A DNA stretch of 64,000 nt from Coniochaeta sp. PMI_546 (GCA_021432605.1 MU271160.1:1-64000); one strand, 5' to 3'. Numbered from the stretch's first letter, positions 23,164 to 36,393 are shown. The notes: generated by a model not told the origin, from the letters alone. A program made the numbers and translations.

Positions 23164-25159
23164 CACATTCACGAGGTGAGTCCCTAAGAAGGGGCACATT
23201 GAGATCGGGAACCTTTGACAAGGAGATCACGAATCACGAAGCAGGGGTATCACCAACTTGCACTTTGTATATAGTACTGAATGAGTTGGATATTCTATCA
23301 AGTTTCACAATGTAGATATATGCCAAGAATAGCACTTTTTTTCACAATCTCCGTGTTCAAATAGGCAGATTGATCAGATTTGTCCCCGGGCCGAGACTGA
23401 TAGTGAATCACTACGTACCTTAAGCTCACAGCGCTACATTGATTTATCGTCTTCAGTCCCCGCTGGGCTAGTAGTCTCGACTCCGAGAGAGGTCGAGAGG
23501 CTGTAGAGAGGTTCCCACCGAAATTCGTATGGAGGGAAGGAATGGGCAACGAACCGCGCTGACAGCGTCACAGACGGAGTCACACCGCGAACCGCTTTTC
23601 TTACAAGAAGATGGCAGAATTAAAACCTTGGAGCAGCCTTTATAACGCCTACGCTCTTCCACGGATCCTACACTTTCTAACCCCATCATTCCATCAACCA
23701 CCACCACCGAGGTCATCAAGTCTAGCTTGTGATGCTCTTTCTTACCGTAGTTAAGACGGACAATTTCTAGACTTGTTATGCTTTTTCCGAACTTGGTCTC
23801 GTCGGGTACCCTTGACATTCTTGGTTCGGCGTGACTACCTTACGCGATGCTACCGTATCAACGTCCTTTTATGCCGTTGCAACGTCATGGCCTGGGTTCC
23901 TGGGTAAGGCTTTGTATTCGTCGATGATTTCACTAGAGTATAAACTGACCGCCAACCCCAGATGTTTTGCTTATTGGGCGACGAACGGTGTTGCGGCCCT
24001 CGGCGACAACCTCGACAATGGTAATTCCCCACAAGTCGTCCCAGTTGGCATGGAAGAGTTTTTGAGAGCCCATAAGAAGGAGGACATCGCTATTGCGGAC
24101 CAGCTGCTTGGACTTTGAATGGGCACTTGCCACGCTGGGAATTGCTACTATCTTAGACTCTAGTCGCATTGTTATCTCATTTGGGATTAGTTACAACAGC
24201 CAGCACCTGGCTTAAGTAAGGGAGAGTTGAATTTGTGAGCTACAGTCGTAACAAAGCTTTAATTTTCCTTTCTGTGTAGGCACTTCTGTGTCAGTCACAT
24301 GCTGTTGGTATTGCATGTCTCCATAAACAGCTTCGTGGTCGCAGGCAATGGCTATGACAGCCGTAACTGTGGACATTCGACCTCAGACAGGGCAGCGGCG
24401 CGGAGCAATACTTGGAGCACGACCGGTGCGAATTTTAAGCCTACCGCCTCGCCTCCGACTCATTGTGGCGCAGAAACCTCATCTTGGCCTGGGACTGGGA
24501 CGCTGATTAAGGTTGTGGACCAGTGATTACCACCGACTTCTTGCATCCTCCAATCACGAAAGATAATGACTGTGGGGCGTGGAAGCGAGAGCGAGTCGAA
24601 CACGTGCTGCCTTTCGCTCTCGCTCTCAGAGCCCAAGATCCCCCACCTTGACTCCTGTCCCAGCCAATCGCTTTTAGTTCCGATACGCTGGAAATAACCA
24701 ACTAAGGTAACCCATCCTCCTTCTCAACCCCGCCCCGTTCGCATTGGTTCCAAATCCATTTCACAAGACCTGAGCAACCAACCTTGAATGTTGCGAATGC
24801 GAGTATCCAGATTTGCTGCATTTCGCGGCTTCAACGCTGACCATTTCCACGGTTTGAGATACTTCAGCACAACACCACCACAATGATTGCCTATAAGTAT
24901 GGCCATCGGGTCCTCTGGATCTCGAGACCTCTCTGCAGAGATCATCATCAACACGACATAACAACACTAAGAACAACAACCTCAATCAACAACATCTCTC
25001 AATCACCCTCCACGACTTGAAGTAACTTACCACGAACGACAACTTCTTCATCACATAGGACAGCCTACCTGATCCATCATCTAAACTCTACCTGCCTTAT
25101 TGGTATCAGCCAATTCACCTTTCCAACCTTGACCATTCAACATCAACATCAACATCAAC
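23164..25159. other. Intergenic, no supported gene
   Basis: About 2 kb. Open frames at 23831-24118 (+) and 23468-23818 (-) have no recognisable motif. The last 150 bp form the CA/CT-rich leader of the next gene. Confidence 0.5.
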
Positions 25160-25161
25160 AT
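25138..25161. repeat. Hexanucleotide microsatellite (CAACAT)4 at the start codon
   Basis: Four copies of CAACAT end in the ATG of the monooxygenase gene, so the last unit contributes the A and T of the start codon. The preceding leader is rich in CAA and CATC. Confidence 0.8.
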
Positions 25162-26570
25162 GAGCCCTTCTACCAATTTTAAGGTCATTGTAGTCGGAGG
25201 CGGTCCCGTTGGACTTACGGCAGCCCACGCCCTTATGCGGGCCGGCATTGACTTCGTCCTCCTCGAGAGTCGCCCTGACATTGTTATCGACGCCGGCTCT
25301 AATCTGGTGCTTCAGCCCATGGGCCTGCGTCTGCTGAGCCAGCTCGGCCTGTTCGACGCCCTGTGCGCTGTCAGCTCACCCATGGCTGAGATCCAGCGCC
25401 TTGACCACTCCGGCCGCGATCTTGGCCAGAGCGACATCTTTGTCCACCTCCGAGACAAGTAGGCCAATACTCTCTCTCTCTTCTTTTCTTCGAGCCATCA
25501 GTAACTGACATAAACCCCCCCACAGCCACGGCTTTGCCCTTAGAATCATCAGTCGTCACCTGTTGACCAAGGTCCTGTATGACACCCTGCCGCAGGAGGT
25601 CCAAGACCACATGTTTAGCAACAAGAAGGTCTCCCAGATCGCCAACACGGCCGACGGCGTCGTCGTCAGCTGCACTGACGGCTCCTCCTTCGAGGGCTCC
25701 ATGGTCATTGGTGCCGACGGCGCCCACAGCCTGGTCCGCCGCCAGATGCGAAACCTCGCCCTGCAGGCCAATGCCGCCGAGGCCAACGACGAGCAGCCAT
25801 TCCTGACCACCTACCGCGCTTTGTGGGTGCGCTTCCCGACCCAAGCTGACTTGCAGCCCGGCAACGCCATCGAGACGCACGGCAAGGACTGTGCTATCCA
25901 GGTCTTCGCCGGCGAGGACACCTCTGTCATCGGCTTGTATGAGCGTATCGAAACGGGGCCGACTACGGAGCGAGCCCGCTACTCCGCCGCCGATGAGGAG
26001 GCCCTTATCGACCGCTGGGGCCACCTACCCATCTCACCTGCTGGACTGACAGTCCGCGACGCCTATACCACCCGCGAACAGGCCGGCATGGTCAACCTTG
26101 AGGAGGGCGTTGTCGAGCACTGGAGCTTCGGCGGCCGCGTCGTGCTCGTTGGTGACGCTGCCCACAAGTTCACGCCCAGCACCGGAGCCGGCTGCAACAA
26201 CGGGATTGCCGATATCGCCGTCCTTGTCAGCCAGTTGCGCCTCGCCGTCGAGGCCGCTGAGGCCACGGCGCCGTCGGCGCGCCAGCTAGGTGCCGCTTTT
26301 GACGCCTACCAGACCAGCCGCTTCGCCGCCGTCGAGTCCGGCTGCTCAGGTGCGAGCAACGCCACCGCCACCGCAACATGGGGCAGCCACATCCTAAAGT
26401 TCGTTGACCGACACGTCATGGCGAGCCGCACCCTCCAAAGCTTCTTCATGTCGCGGGCTGCCCCGAGCATCGCAAAGGCGCCCGTGCTAGACTATCTCGA
26501 GACCAAGGACCAAAGTGGGAAGGTCCCCTGGGTGCAAACTGTGCAGCTCAGCTCCGTGGCGGCCCGTTAG
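25160..26570 (+). CDS. FAD-dependent monooxygenase, PaxM-like
   Basis: A flavoprotein monooxygenase or epoxidase of 447 aa. Two exons join in phase (25160-25458, 25526-26570) by a 67-nt intron with a C7 tract before its acceptor. The Rossmann motif VIVVGGGPVGLTAAHAL lies at residues ~10-26, the DG motif in IGADGAHSLVRR, and GDAAHKFTPSTGAGCNNGIAD near residue 308. The last pattern matches the group containing indole-diterpene epoxidase PaxM and meroterpenoid FAD monooxygenases (AusM/Trt8 type). A C-terminal membrane helix seen in some relatives is not evident. The coding sequence is notably G+C-rich compared with its flanks. No prenyltransferase or cyclase is nearby in the window, so the pathway is unknown. 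Confidence 0.9.
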
Positions 26571-27864
26571 AGGGCTGTCGTTGCGAGAGGCTTAGACCTT
26601 GGTTGGGCTCAGCGTCGTGTTTTTCCCTGCTCTATACATACATGTACTTATGGGCAAGCGCTTGATTACAGGATGGAGGATGCGTACTATCGTTGTCAAA
26701 CGGTGTGGCTAGATACTCAGCATTTTGGAGAAGAAGGGTAAGCGATTGGGTATAGATGCAAGATGACGGCAAAAATCACTAGATGGGCGTTTTTAGACAC
26801 TGGGCAAATTTAATAGACAAGAACATTTAATACAACAATATCATCAGCCTTGGAACATACATCATCGTCCTATGGGCGAAAATTCAGCGCTTCTCGACAC
26901 CTTCACAAGCAAAATGGATTTGCGCTTAAGGCCTGACAATCTGCTACGTCTGCGTCGAACTTTCACATGCGCATCTACTTCCTAACAATCTGGATCTTAG
27001 GTTAGAAACCACTTACTGACGAATCGTATGGCTGTCGATCAGGGACAACCTTGTACAAGAACCCAAGGTGCATGGGAATCGAGTTAACGCGCGTGTCAAT
27101 CCCACCGGGTCGAAATGTAGACAACATAATAACTATACAAAACACCATATAGTAGGAAGAGAAGAACGACGTCATATCAACTTTAGCAGCTACTCACCTT
27201 CCCATCCCATTCGCTTCGTCACCTAACCTGCTCACCGTGCCCCCAATGTCACGCAAGCAGGTGCTAGGAGAGTGATATAACGCTAGGATTCTAGGGAGAG
27301 CCGTCAAGGTTTTGTGGACATTTGTTCGAGATCAAACGCGAAGGGCAAGCAAATTTCTACAGCTGGAATGCAATATCGCCCTGCTGTTGTTGAATGACGG
27401 TGTATAAAGTTAGCGGCTCCGAGCGTTGAATAGCGCATGTCCGTCGCTGGGCTTGAGTGGGTAGAAACTAGAACCACACCTGAGCACAAATTATGAGAAG
27501 CTGCAACCGAACGCGTAAGCCAAAGGAACAATCCACATTCCTCGCTGCCCAATAGAGGAAAATCCGCATTCCTCGCCGTCTATACACTACCTACTCTACC
27601 ATAGTAGAGATGATTCTTCAACCTACTTATTTCCGTCGTCTTCCAATTACTCAATTTCTAACACCCTTTCTCTTGCTCCTAAGCTGCCAATAATCCTGTC
27701 TTACCACGTGTGAGCCGCATCGATTGCGTCCCTACCACCTCGCGCCTTCAACTACACTACCATAGGTCTTCCTTGAACCCTTCCGGGGCAGTGCGGACAC
27801 ATCTAACATGGGATAAACAATGCACCAAACTCATAGCCATACTTATTTTCGGGAAATGAAGCAC

Positions 27865-27897
<33 letters not shown>

Positions 27898-28629
27898 GTA
27901 ACAAGGGAGCATTACGATTGCGCAGCTACCTAATTACCGGTCATTTGAACCTGTTAATCGTTGTCTTCCACAACCCACAACATCACAAAGTAGAGTCTCA
28001 AGCAACGGCTCCCTATCTGAAATTTGTAACAGTGCAACAACGACCCAGTCATGATGCTCGTGTCGCCGCTCGGAATACAAAGCTTGGCCTGCCGATCTGT
28101 CAATGAGACCGATTCTCAGCGCGATAAGAGAGCGGTAGTCGGCAAAATGACCCTTACTCTTCATTCCAGACCAGTCAACGATCTAAGCTTGTTCCGGGTG
28201 GCAACCTGGGACATTTTCTTTCTCGGCCGACACAATACCACCTGTTCCTAGACTGATTCATGTCGCCTAGACTTAATCTAACCATAGACTGCGATCGAAG
28301 GGGGGCACTGCAAGTTATACTACATCCGTTACTATAAAGGTAGGACGAAATCTTACCCCTGGGACTCTCCTTCTCCATCTGGAACACCTCCACCACGATG
28401 TCTCAGACGTGCTACTCAAGCAAAGACTCTGACCCGCCCGTACTCAACGTCGTTCCACTTTAGCCATGTGTTCGGCCAAGTGTCTTGCTCTATTCTTATC
28501 ATGGTCAAGATCTTGAGATTTACTTAAACCCCTCGGTCTCACCTGCTCATGCAACCTAGGCGAAAACCTATGAGATATCTCGAGTGTGGCATATTTTCCC
28601 TCATCTCTCATATCTTCGTCTTTGACGTA
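26571..28629. other. Intergenic with a 30-base poly-A tract
   Basis: About 2 kb without a supported gene. It holds a run of 30 A at 27866-27895. The last few hundred bases form the upstream region of the WSC protein gene. Confidence 0.55.
27866..27895. repeat. Poly-A tract, 30 bases
   Basis: An uninterrupted run of 30 A. No coding frame, reverse-transcriptase relic or clear target-site duplication is seen beside it, so it is recorded only as a homopolymer. Confidence 0.85.
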
Positions 28630-31404
28630 ATGAGATTCCGGATTGAGTTTGTGGCCACTGCCACGGTCTTTGCTGCGATTGGCAAGGTCGATGCCTTTTG
28701 GCGAAGTATGTCTCAGTCTAACAATATGCTGGCCTCTTGCTGATCTCTTGAAGTGAGCTGTGGTATAATCCAGGTTGGACGCATCGATCCCGTTGTCAGC
28801 TATGGCAATATAGCCAACCACGTCCACAAAATCGCGGGTGCCTCTAATATTGGCATCGACTCTTCATATACCAGTCTCCAACAATCCGAGTGCACGAGTT
28901 GCACCATCCAAGCCGACAAATCTGCTTACTGGACTCCAGCACTTTACTATCTGCACGCGGACGGGACATATGAAGAGGTTCCCAACACTGGAATGACCGT
29001 CTACTACCTTGGCCGCGGATCTGATCCTCACGGCAACAAAACGGCCAACCCATTTCCACCCGGGCTCAAGATGCTTAGTGGTAGTACTACTGCTCGCACA
29101 CAGGACCTCACAACCAAGACATGGGGCAACTCGACATATCCGTCTCGTCTTGTCTCTGAGGCTGTTTCCATGGTCTGTATCAACTACAACCCCGGTGCTG
29201 GATCTCAGACCGTCAACATGACCAACATGAACTGCCCAGACGGATTCCGGGCCCAGATACAGATGCAGACCTGCTGGGACGGCAGGAACCTCTACCTACC
29301 TGACCAGTCACACGTTGCACATCTCAGTCAGATCGACAACGGCATTTGCCCACCGACTCATCCTATTTTACTGCCTCATCTATTCTACGAAGTGTTTTAC
29401 TCGGTCACGTCCTTTGTTGGGGGTGACGGGCAGTTTGTTTTTGCCAATGGCGATATGACCGGCTTCGGGTTTCACGGCGACTTCATCAATGGTTGGGACA
29501 TACCCACGCTAGTCCAAGCCATTGATCAGTGCTTAATCAAGAATTCTAATGGTGTGGTCGAGGACTGTCCAGCATTTAGTACGTCTAACAATCCAAATTC
29601 TGCACAGATCTGCCCTGAGAGGAGCCCTATTTTTCCTTGCGAGGCAGTCAAGGGTCGCATAAGCAAATTGCCAGGATGTATCACTCCCAAAGGCTACGGA
29701 CAAGTTGTCACTTCGGCAGACATTACATGTCCTGGAGGCAATATTGCTGCGTGCGACCCCGTTAACTCGCAGCGGCCTCTGCCGTGGGCCGGTGATGCAA
29801 CCTACTCATCTCTTGGATGTTACACGGAGGCCGTCAAGGGAAGAGCTTTGACCGGAAAGTCATACTCAAACTCGACCAACATGACTGCCGGTATCTGCAG
29901 GGATATCTGCTATGGTTATAAATATTTTGGTGTCGAATACGGCCAAGAGTGTTATTGTGGCAATAACATGAACACTGGCGCGGTTTCGACCAACTCTTCG
30001 CAGTGCGATATGGACTGCGCTGGTAACCAATGGGAACTATGTGGAGGTCGCAGCCGTTTAAACATGTTTCAGATGAATGCCACCCTCTACCAGGCTCCCG
30101 CCGTCCCGACTGTATATGCTGGGGACTCGCTTTACTCGCCGATGGGTTGCTACACGGAGGCTACCAACGGACGTGCCCTCGGCTCGAAGTCCTACACCGA
30201 TGTGAACAACATGACTGCAGAGAGCTGTGAGGCATATTGTGGCACGGCTTATGCTTATTTCGGCGTTGAATGGTCGCAGGAATGCTATTGTGGGAACCAG
30301 CTGAACGCGGGGGCGGTACTCACCAGTTCAAGTGAATGCAACCATCTCTGCAGTGGCAACAAGCTGCAGTACTGCGGCGGTTCATCTCGTCTGAACCTCT
30401 TCAAACGTCTCGATGGCCCGATCTCCAATGCCACCACTGTTAGGTCGACCTCTGCCTCGTCATTGCTCACCCCTCCATCATCGCGAGCGTCTGCCTCGTC
30501 CAGTACTTTCCCTGACTCCGCAAAGCAGACCTCTTCGTCGTCGACTTCCTTGTCGATCAGTTTTTTAGCGACCACTTCTGCAACAGGTACATCGTCAACG
30601 ATAGTTACTCCATCCGTGACCTCGACAACTCTCCCATCGTCATCGGGTTCATCCGCCTCACGCTTCTCTGTCAAGTATGCAGAGCCGGCAACAATAGGGA
30701 CCTCAACGATTGGCCTGTGGGAGTATCAGGGGTGTTTTACAGAAGCAACCTCCGGCCGCGCCCTGTCCAGCAAGCAGATCTACGGCTCCTCTTCCAACGG
30801 CAATATGAATCTAGATACCTGTGCAAGTTTCTGCTTCGACAACGGCTACACCATGTTCGGTGTTGAATATGGTCAGCAATGCTATTGTGGCAATAATCTC
30901 AATGCTGGCTCGGTTTGGGCGCCAAACCAGGATGAATGTTCCACGCCATGTCCAGGGAACAGTTCCCAATTCTGCGGGGCCGGTAAGCATCTCAACGTGT
31001 ACTCGCTGGTGCCCGGCAGTGGATTTGATCCGTCCACTCATTTCTCGACAAAGTATCCCGAGCCTCTCAGGATCGGCAATGCGAGCATTGGCATCTGGAA
31101 TTACACAGGCTGCTACACCGAAGCTACTGCCGGCCGAGCCTTGTCGTCCGCAAAGCTGTCAGGGTCATCAGCTACGTTCGGAATGACCATCGATACCTGC
31201 ATCAAGTTCTGCTACGGAAAGGGGTACACAATGTCTGGTGTTGAATACGGCCAAGAGTGCTATTGTGGTAATAAACTGAACGCTGGCTCCGTGCTGGCTA
31301 TCAATCAGAACGACTGTTCTACCAAATGTCCAGGCAACAGTACCCAGTACTGCGGCGCTGGCAGTCGTCTTAATCTCTACTCACTTTTGCCGAACACTAG
31401 ATGA
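28630..31404 (+). CDS. Secreted DUF1996 protein with four WSC domains
   Basis: A large extracellular or wall-associated protein, 908 aa. Two exons join in phase (28630-28705, 28754-31404). The first encodes a signal peptide (MRFRIEFVATATVFAAIGKVDAFWR), and the join gives AFWRMSCG, the usual start of mature DUF1996 proteins. DUF1996 covers about residues 30-290 (RIDPVVSYGNIANHVHKIAG, DKSAYWTPALYY, GFGFHGDFINGWD). Four WSC cysteine-rich modules follow at about 377-460, 487-570, 682-775 and 808-905. Each has G-C-Y/F-TEA, FGVE-x2-QECYCGN and a final C-x-G-x5-LN-x-(F/Y). A Ser/Thr-rich linker (about 580-660), probably O-glycosylated, separates the second and third. WSC modules bind or sense wall glucans and the DUF1996 role is unsettled. 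No C-terminal membrane helix or GPI signal is visible. Confidence 0.9.
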
Positions 31405-34088
31405 AAGGTTGAGTTGGCTCGGAAATCCAGGAAAGACGGTTGAATGCTGCATTACTGTTGCGCAGTCGGCATGCATATAGTACAAAACATTGAGTGTGCA
31501 CGTGTGTTTATATAGAGGTTGGAAACTTCGGGAAGCGACCTCCTCCGTAGCTAGCATTGCGCAGGAGTTGTTATGGGTTGATTACATATTGTTCGTCTCA
31601 GTTGCATAAACACACTCGGTCTCTGATATGCTCCAGTTTCCAAGTCTCTCTATTTATTATATTCTATGCTCACCGAGAAGCTGATAAATACGACTGCGTC
31701 CAACAAATATTTGCTTCCCTCACTTGATCAAGTCTCGGTGGCTGTTGTTTGTTGCTGACTGCCGGCTGCTGGGAGGATGCTAAACGTTAATCATTAGTTA
31801 GCATGAGGATCAGCAATACTCTCCAGCTCGATTAAGTCCGACCGCTGTTCTCAGCCTTTCCCTTGTTACTGGAGAAAAGCGTCGCGAAGGTAATTCTCGT
31901 CAGGATACGGATCGGAATATATCATAGCCTCCCTTCTGACTGATGGAGCGTACAGACCCCTAAGTCAAGCTTCCTACCATGCCCGTCGATGATGCCCGCC
32001 TGCTGCAGGGCGGCTACTGCGTCAAACACTTCGACCAGTCGCTTAACTGTGCTATTCATTCGTGCCCTGTGACGGTTGCAAGTTTGGCCACTATTGGAGA
32101 CAAAGACATCCGTGCTTTCGTGAGCCATCTGGGTGGCTTTGTCGGGGGATCAATGCCCTTATGGCAAGCTTCTATCGTCCGGCTGTGCCTAGCCACCAAT
32201 TCCGCAAGAATATCGGTGCGACAAGCTATGCTGACGGATTGATTTGGTCTGGGTCAGAATGGAGCCTTTCTTGTGATTCAGGCCGCAAGGTATCGCCCCC
32301 ACGCTGTCCTGCCTGAGGGGCCACGCGTGTCTGTTCTTGCTGCCCGTTCTCACCCATCAGAAACCGTCGGCGCGATCAAGTCGTGCATTGTGAGCACATT
32401 CTCTTGAATTCGCAGGGTTTGGATATAGAGTGAGCTCAGCAGCGGAGTTCTAGACTATGGTATGGCCTTTAGCTCGGGCCTCAAGGCGCTCTCACGGCCG
32501 GCCCATGACGGCCGTCAATGGCTTGGGAATCGGACCTCACCAGATGTCTCCGAACACGCCCGGGTCAGTGAGAATGGGCCACAGGGCGAGATAAGCGGTC
32601 GGGACTGAGTTGCCGAGAAGACTGTATCGGTGCTCATGGCCGTACCTCGCAGTCCGGCGTCGGGGAAGACAAAGCTGTATGCAAGCTCATCCACTCCAAA
32701 CATGATTTGGACCCCCTGGCTCTAAAAGTCGATGTTTTGAGGGAGGATTTTGCACGATTTGCGACGTATCTTCCACATTCGTCTGTTGTCACTGCCAGCG
32801 GCCATATTGCAGAATACATCATCAACAGGTCTTGAGCCGGGCATGGTTTGGGAGTTGGCCAGCGCAGTGCGTGGATAGTATGGGCCAGAAGCCGTTCCGG
32901 ATCAGTATCTTCTAGTCTTCCACTACTCCTGGGTTGGGCCCGATGTCTAGCACGTCGCCTTGTCCTTGATGTCAATGGCTGACCTCAGCCCGTCGAGCCG
33001 CAAGGTCCCGATCCTGGGAAACGCTATCTGACAATCGAGCTGTTGACCAGTACTGCAAGTTTCTGAGATATTAGTCGAAGAGGACCCGTTCATGGCCGGA
33101 TCCAGCAGTCATACGACGTGATCTTGCGCTGTTGAGCTTTTAGGCGTGGACTGTGGCGTGCTCTAGTCCTACTACGGCAGGCATCGTACAACCAAGGGTC
33201 GGCGTGGCGGTCGATGGCGTGTTCGGAGGCGTCCCGGTCACTGTCGCGGATGGCGTCGTGATACTGGCCGTGCCCGCCCCTGCGGCGGGAGGAGAATACC
33301 CCGATGGCGTACCGCCCGCACCCTGTTCTTGGTAACTCCAGCTGCAATGTATCCATGCCGATGACCGGGATCGATAATGCCCGTATAGGAGTCGAGGATT
33401 TCATTGCCTATTAAAGGGTACTCTATTTTGTTTATAGCGGAATTGTACTGGAAGGCCATGCAGCCGTGGGTAACCAGGTTGCTTTTTGTTTGCAGAAGCT
33501 TGTGGGATTGCTGATGCGTGTTGTGAATCTTTGAAACCGACTTTCAAAACCAGCGACGAACCCCAACCGAACTCTCCTGGTGATCGGTTTTCCATGATCA
33601 TTGATGAAGAGAGGCAAAAATGGAGTGGCTTGTTAGGCTGGTCGCTACATCTTTCAAAATCATTAGGCGCTCCAGATGCAGGGAAGTGTACCATGATGGA
33701 TTGCAGATAGGCTGCTGGTGGCCTGACGCGACACGACTCGCATGAGACGAGATTGTGTTTCCTGCAATGCGAAATGGACAAATGGTCGCTCAGGTGGGAT
33801 GCTGCAGGCGAATGGCTCCTCATTTGAGGCCATTGTTGTCCCTCTCGCAGTGGAGCGTTGCATCGAAAATGGATCATGCAAGGACAAGGGTCGGGAACCT
33901 CGGCGAGGATCATGATCCTTGTGCTGCGTTCACCCTACACGTATACATGTGCACGACCTGAAAGCAAGTTCAAAATATCCATACCTAGGCCACATTGTTG
34001 CTTTACCATACATATCAACTCATTCATCACACGAAGTGTTGATATATGTATGTGCCGACCGGGAAAAGACAGAAGAGGAAATCAGAAA
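31405..34088. other. Long intergenic stretch with possible coding relics
   Basis: About 2.7 kb without a gene I can support. A 60-codon plus-strand frame at 32653-32835 reads like conserved protein, and another stretch near 32260-32400 also has protein-like composition. I recognise no family, and both are flanked by stops and frame changes. Confidence 0.45.
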
Positions 34089-35570
34089 ATGACTAGCAAC
34101 CCAATCCTGATTGTGGGCTCGGGAGTCAGCGGCCTATTGCTGGCTCAGTATCTCCGCAAGACCGGACGTCCCTTTCAAATCTTCGAACGTGACATGGATC
34201 TCGCGACAAGAGGGCTTGGCTGGGGTCTTACGCTCCATTGGTCACTCCCAGCTCTACGGTCTCTGCTCCCCGACGATTTGGTCCTCCGTCTACCGGAAGC
34301 ATACGTGGACAGGGCAGCTGTTGAGCAAGGCAAGGCCTCAACATTCCCTTTTTTCGATCTGAGTACAGGAGAGCTAAAGGCTTCGACGCCCAAGGCATCG
34401 ACGGACACCAGAATCAGGGTTAGCCGTGACAAATTCAGGCGCCTGTTGGCTACTGGTTTAGAAATCCAGGCATGCTTACATTTTCACTTGATCTCCCTCG
34501 TCATCTTTGTGTCAACGAGGCAGCTGACTTGACGTTTTTTATCTATAGTGGAACAGAGCAGCAAAACGATTTGAGACTCACAGTGATGGATCTGTGACTG
34601 TGTATTTTGATGATGGGAGCTCGTCTCAAGGCAGCATGATCGTGGCTTGTGATGGGGGAAACTCGCGGATCCGTCGACATCTAATTCCTGGGCAAGAGAA
34701 CTACCAGATTCCGGTGCGCTTGATTGGGGTGAAACTCAACGTCACGCCAGAAGAGGTTGAACCACTCCGGCAACTCGACCCCTATTTTCTTCAAGGAACA
34801 GCGTCGCAGAATGACAGCTATCTCTATTTCAGTGGCAGGTCTCTTCAATTCTCCTTTTCTTTGATCCATGCTCATCGGCTACACATAGTGCTCGACGCGC
34901 CTAGTAATGACGGCGACAACTCCAATAGTGATCAGGGAACCTACAGCTGCCAGGTCATCGTCTCCTGGCCGGTTCGCGGGGGGTTCTTTGGGTCGCCATC
35001 TCCGATCCCTGTTCCCGACACAGACGAGGGTTGCCTGTTGTTGATGAAAAGATTCGCCTCAACATGGGCTGACCCTTTCCGGTCTCTGATACTGAGCATC
35101 CCGGCAGAAACAGAAATCAAGCGACTCAACCTCTCCGACTGGCCACCACCATCAAATCTGCGCACATCTGGCAGCGTTGCACTCATAGGCGATGCGTTGC
35201 ATCCGATGGCCATGTGTGAGTTCACCTCTTCCCCTGCCGATAAAATCAAACTGCTTTGCTAAGGCTTGTGTGATTAGACAGAGGTGAAGGCGCAAACCAC
35301 GCCATAGTAGATGTTCTAGACTTTGTGGAGATGGTTGTACCCCATCTCACTGGCGACGGGCTCAGGGACGGTGCTGTGCGATCCGCGCTTGATCGGTATG
35401 AGGACAAGGTCGTGGCGCGAGCCCGCCCCGCCGTGTTTGCATCACGCCAGGCATGTCTAGACGCCCATAATTGGCGCCACATCAACTCGCAGAGTCCTCT
35501 CCTCACAAAGCGTACCATGAATGTGGAGTTTAATGAGACGAATACAGACCATGTTGAGCGGCTCGAATGA
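34089..35570 (+). CDS. FAD-dependent monooxygenase, PHBH fold
   Basis: A third flavoprotein hydroxylase, 446 aa. Three exons join in phase: 34089-34469, 34549-35215, 35278-35570. Motifs: ILIVGSGVSGLLLAQYL at residues 5-21, the DG motif in VACDGGNSRIRRHL, GDALHPM near residue 341, and EGANHAIVDVLDF completed across intron 2. The second intron is standard (GTGAGT...GATTAG). The first needs a GC donor (CAG|GCATGC...CTATAG) to give the expected LEIQWNRAAKRFE join. If that intron is not spliced, the protein ends soon after residue 150. The closest resemblance is to fungal monooxygenases with an FAD_binding_3 domain and no membrane anchor. Substrate unknown. It stands alone between long non-coding stretches. 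Confidence 0.82.
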
Positions 35571-36393
35571 TTGGTCATGCTCAAGGGCTTGTATTTTACC
35601 TTCTTTTTTTCCACCTCCCCGTCCTTTCTTTTCCTCCTTCTTGTGGCGTGAGGACGGAATTACACCGAAACTGTTACGGGCGTTGGAATAAACATTGCGG
35701 AGGCCATTAGCGGAGAATACAAGCAGTGGAACAAGGGGTCCAATCCGCAACGGCGCCAGGGGTGCGACCGTTGGCTGCAAGGTGTGGTTTAGTGTGGAAA
35801 GTGTCAGGGGTCGTGGCGTTTGCTTTATCTGCAACATCAAAACAGGAAAATTGTGCTCGAGGGACGAAAATCCCTCACCCAATACCAGATTCCACGCCAT
35901 ACCCAACTGAGACAGTAGAAACGATTCATTGTGGTCATGTCATATCGGAGCTTTGCAACGGCGGAGACCGGGATTATAGGGTAGTTTCATAGCATACCAA
36001 GGTACTTCCAGAACGTTACCATCGTTACCGTCCCAAACATTAGCCACCACGAATGAGGATGCCCTACAACACTCCAAACTCAAAGTCTCTGATAGCTCGT
36101 CTTGACGACCCCTGACTTTATCATGATGGTGATATGAGCACTGCTTCAGAAATGGAAGGACGAGACCTACGACAGGGAGTAATCTGGTGAACTCTAGCTG
36201 GACATTCTGTATTGAGCAGAAAATACTCGTTTGTATGGTCTCTGACCAAAACCTGCTAGATAGAGCATCTATTCTAAGGCTCTAAGAAAAACTTCCAAAG
36301 ATCTATATTTGGTATCCAACCACTCACTTGCGAAATGACTGGTTGTCAACTTAGTGCCAATGTGTTCTGATAGCGTACACCCTAAGGCACCTT
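35571..36393. other. Intergenic between convergent genes
   Basis: No supported gene. A T/C-rich stretch follows the monooxygenase stop near 35600-35645. Confidence 0.5.

Noticed and set aside
23831-24118. 95-codon plus-strand frame
   Set aside because: No recognisable domain, no splice context and overlapping antisense frames of similar length; chance cannot be excluded.
25371-26024. Antisense open frame of 217 codons inside the PaxM-like monooxygenase
   Set aside because: It mirrors a G+C-rich real exon with strong codon bias, has no motif, and the sense strand has full FAD-monooxygenase motifs.
27866-27895. Poly-A tract as the tail of a LINE-like or processed insertion
   Set aside because: No reverse transcriptase relic upstream and no target-site duplication that I could identify.
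30285-30674. Antisense acidic frame within the WSC protein gene
   Set aside because: Produced by the Ser/Thr-rich linker codons read on the other strand.
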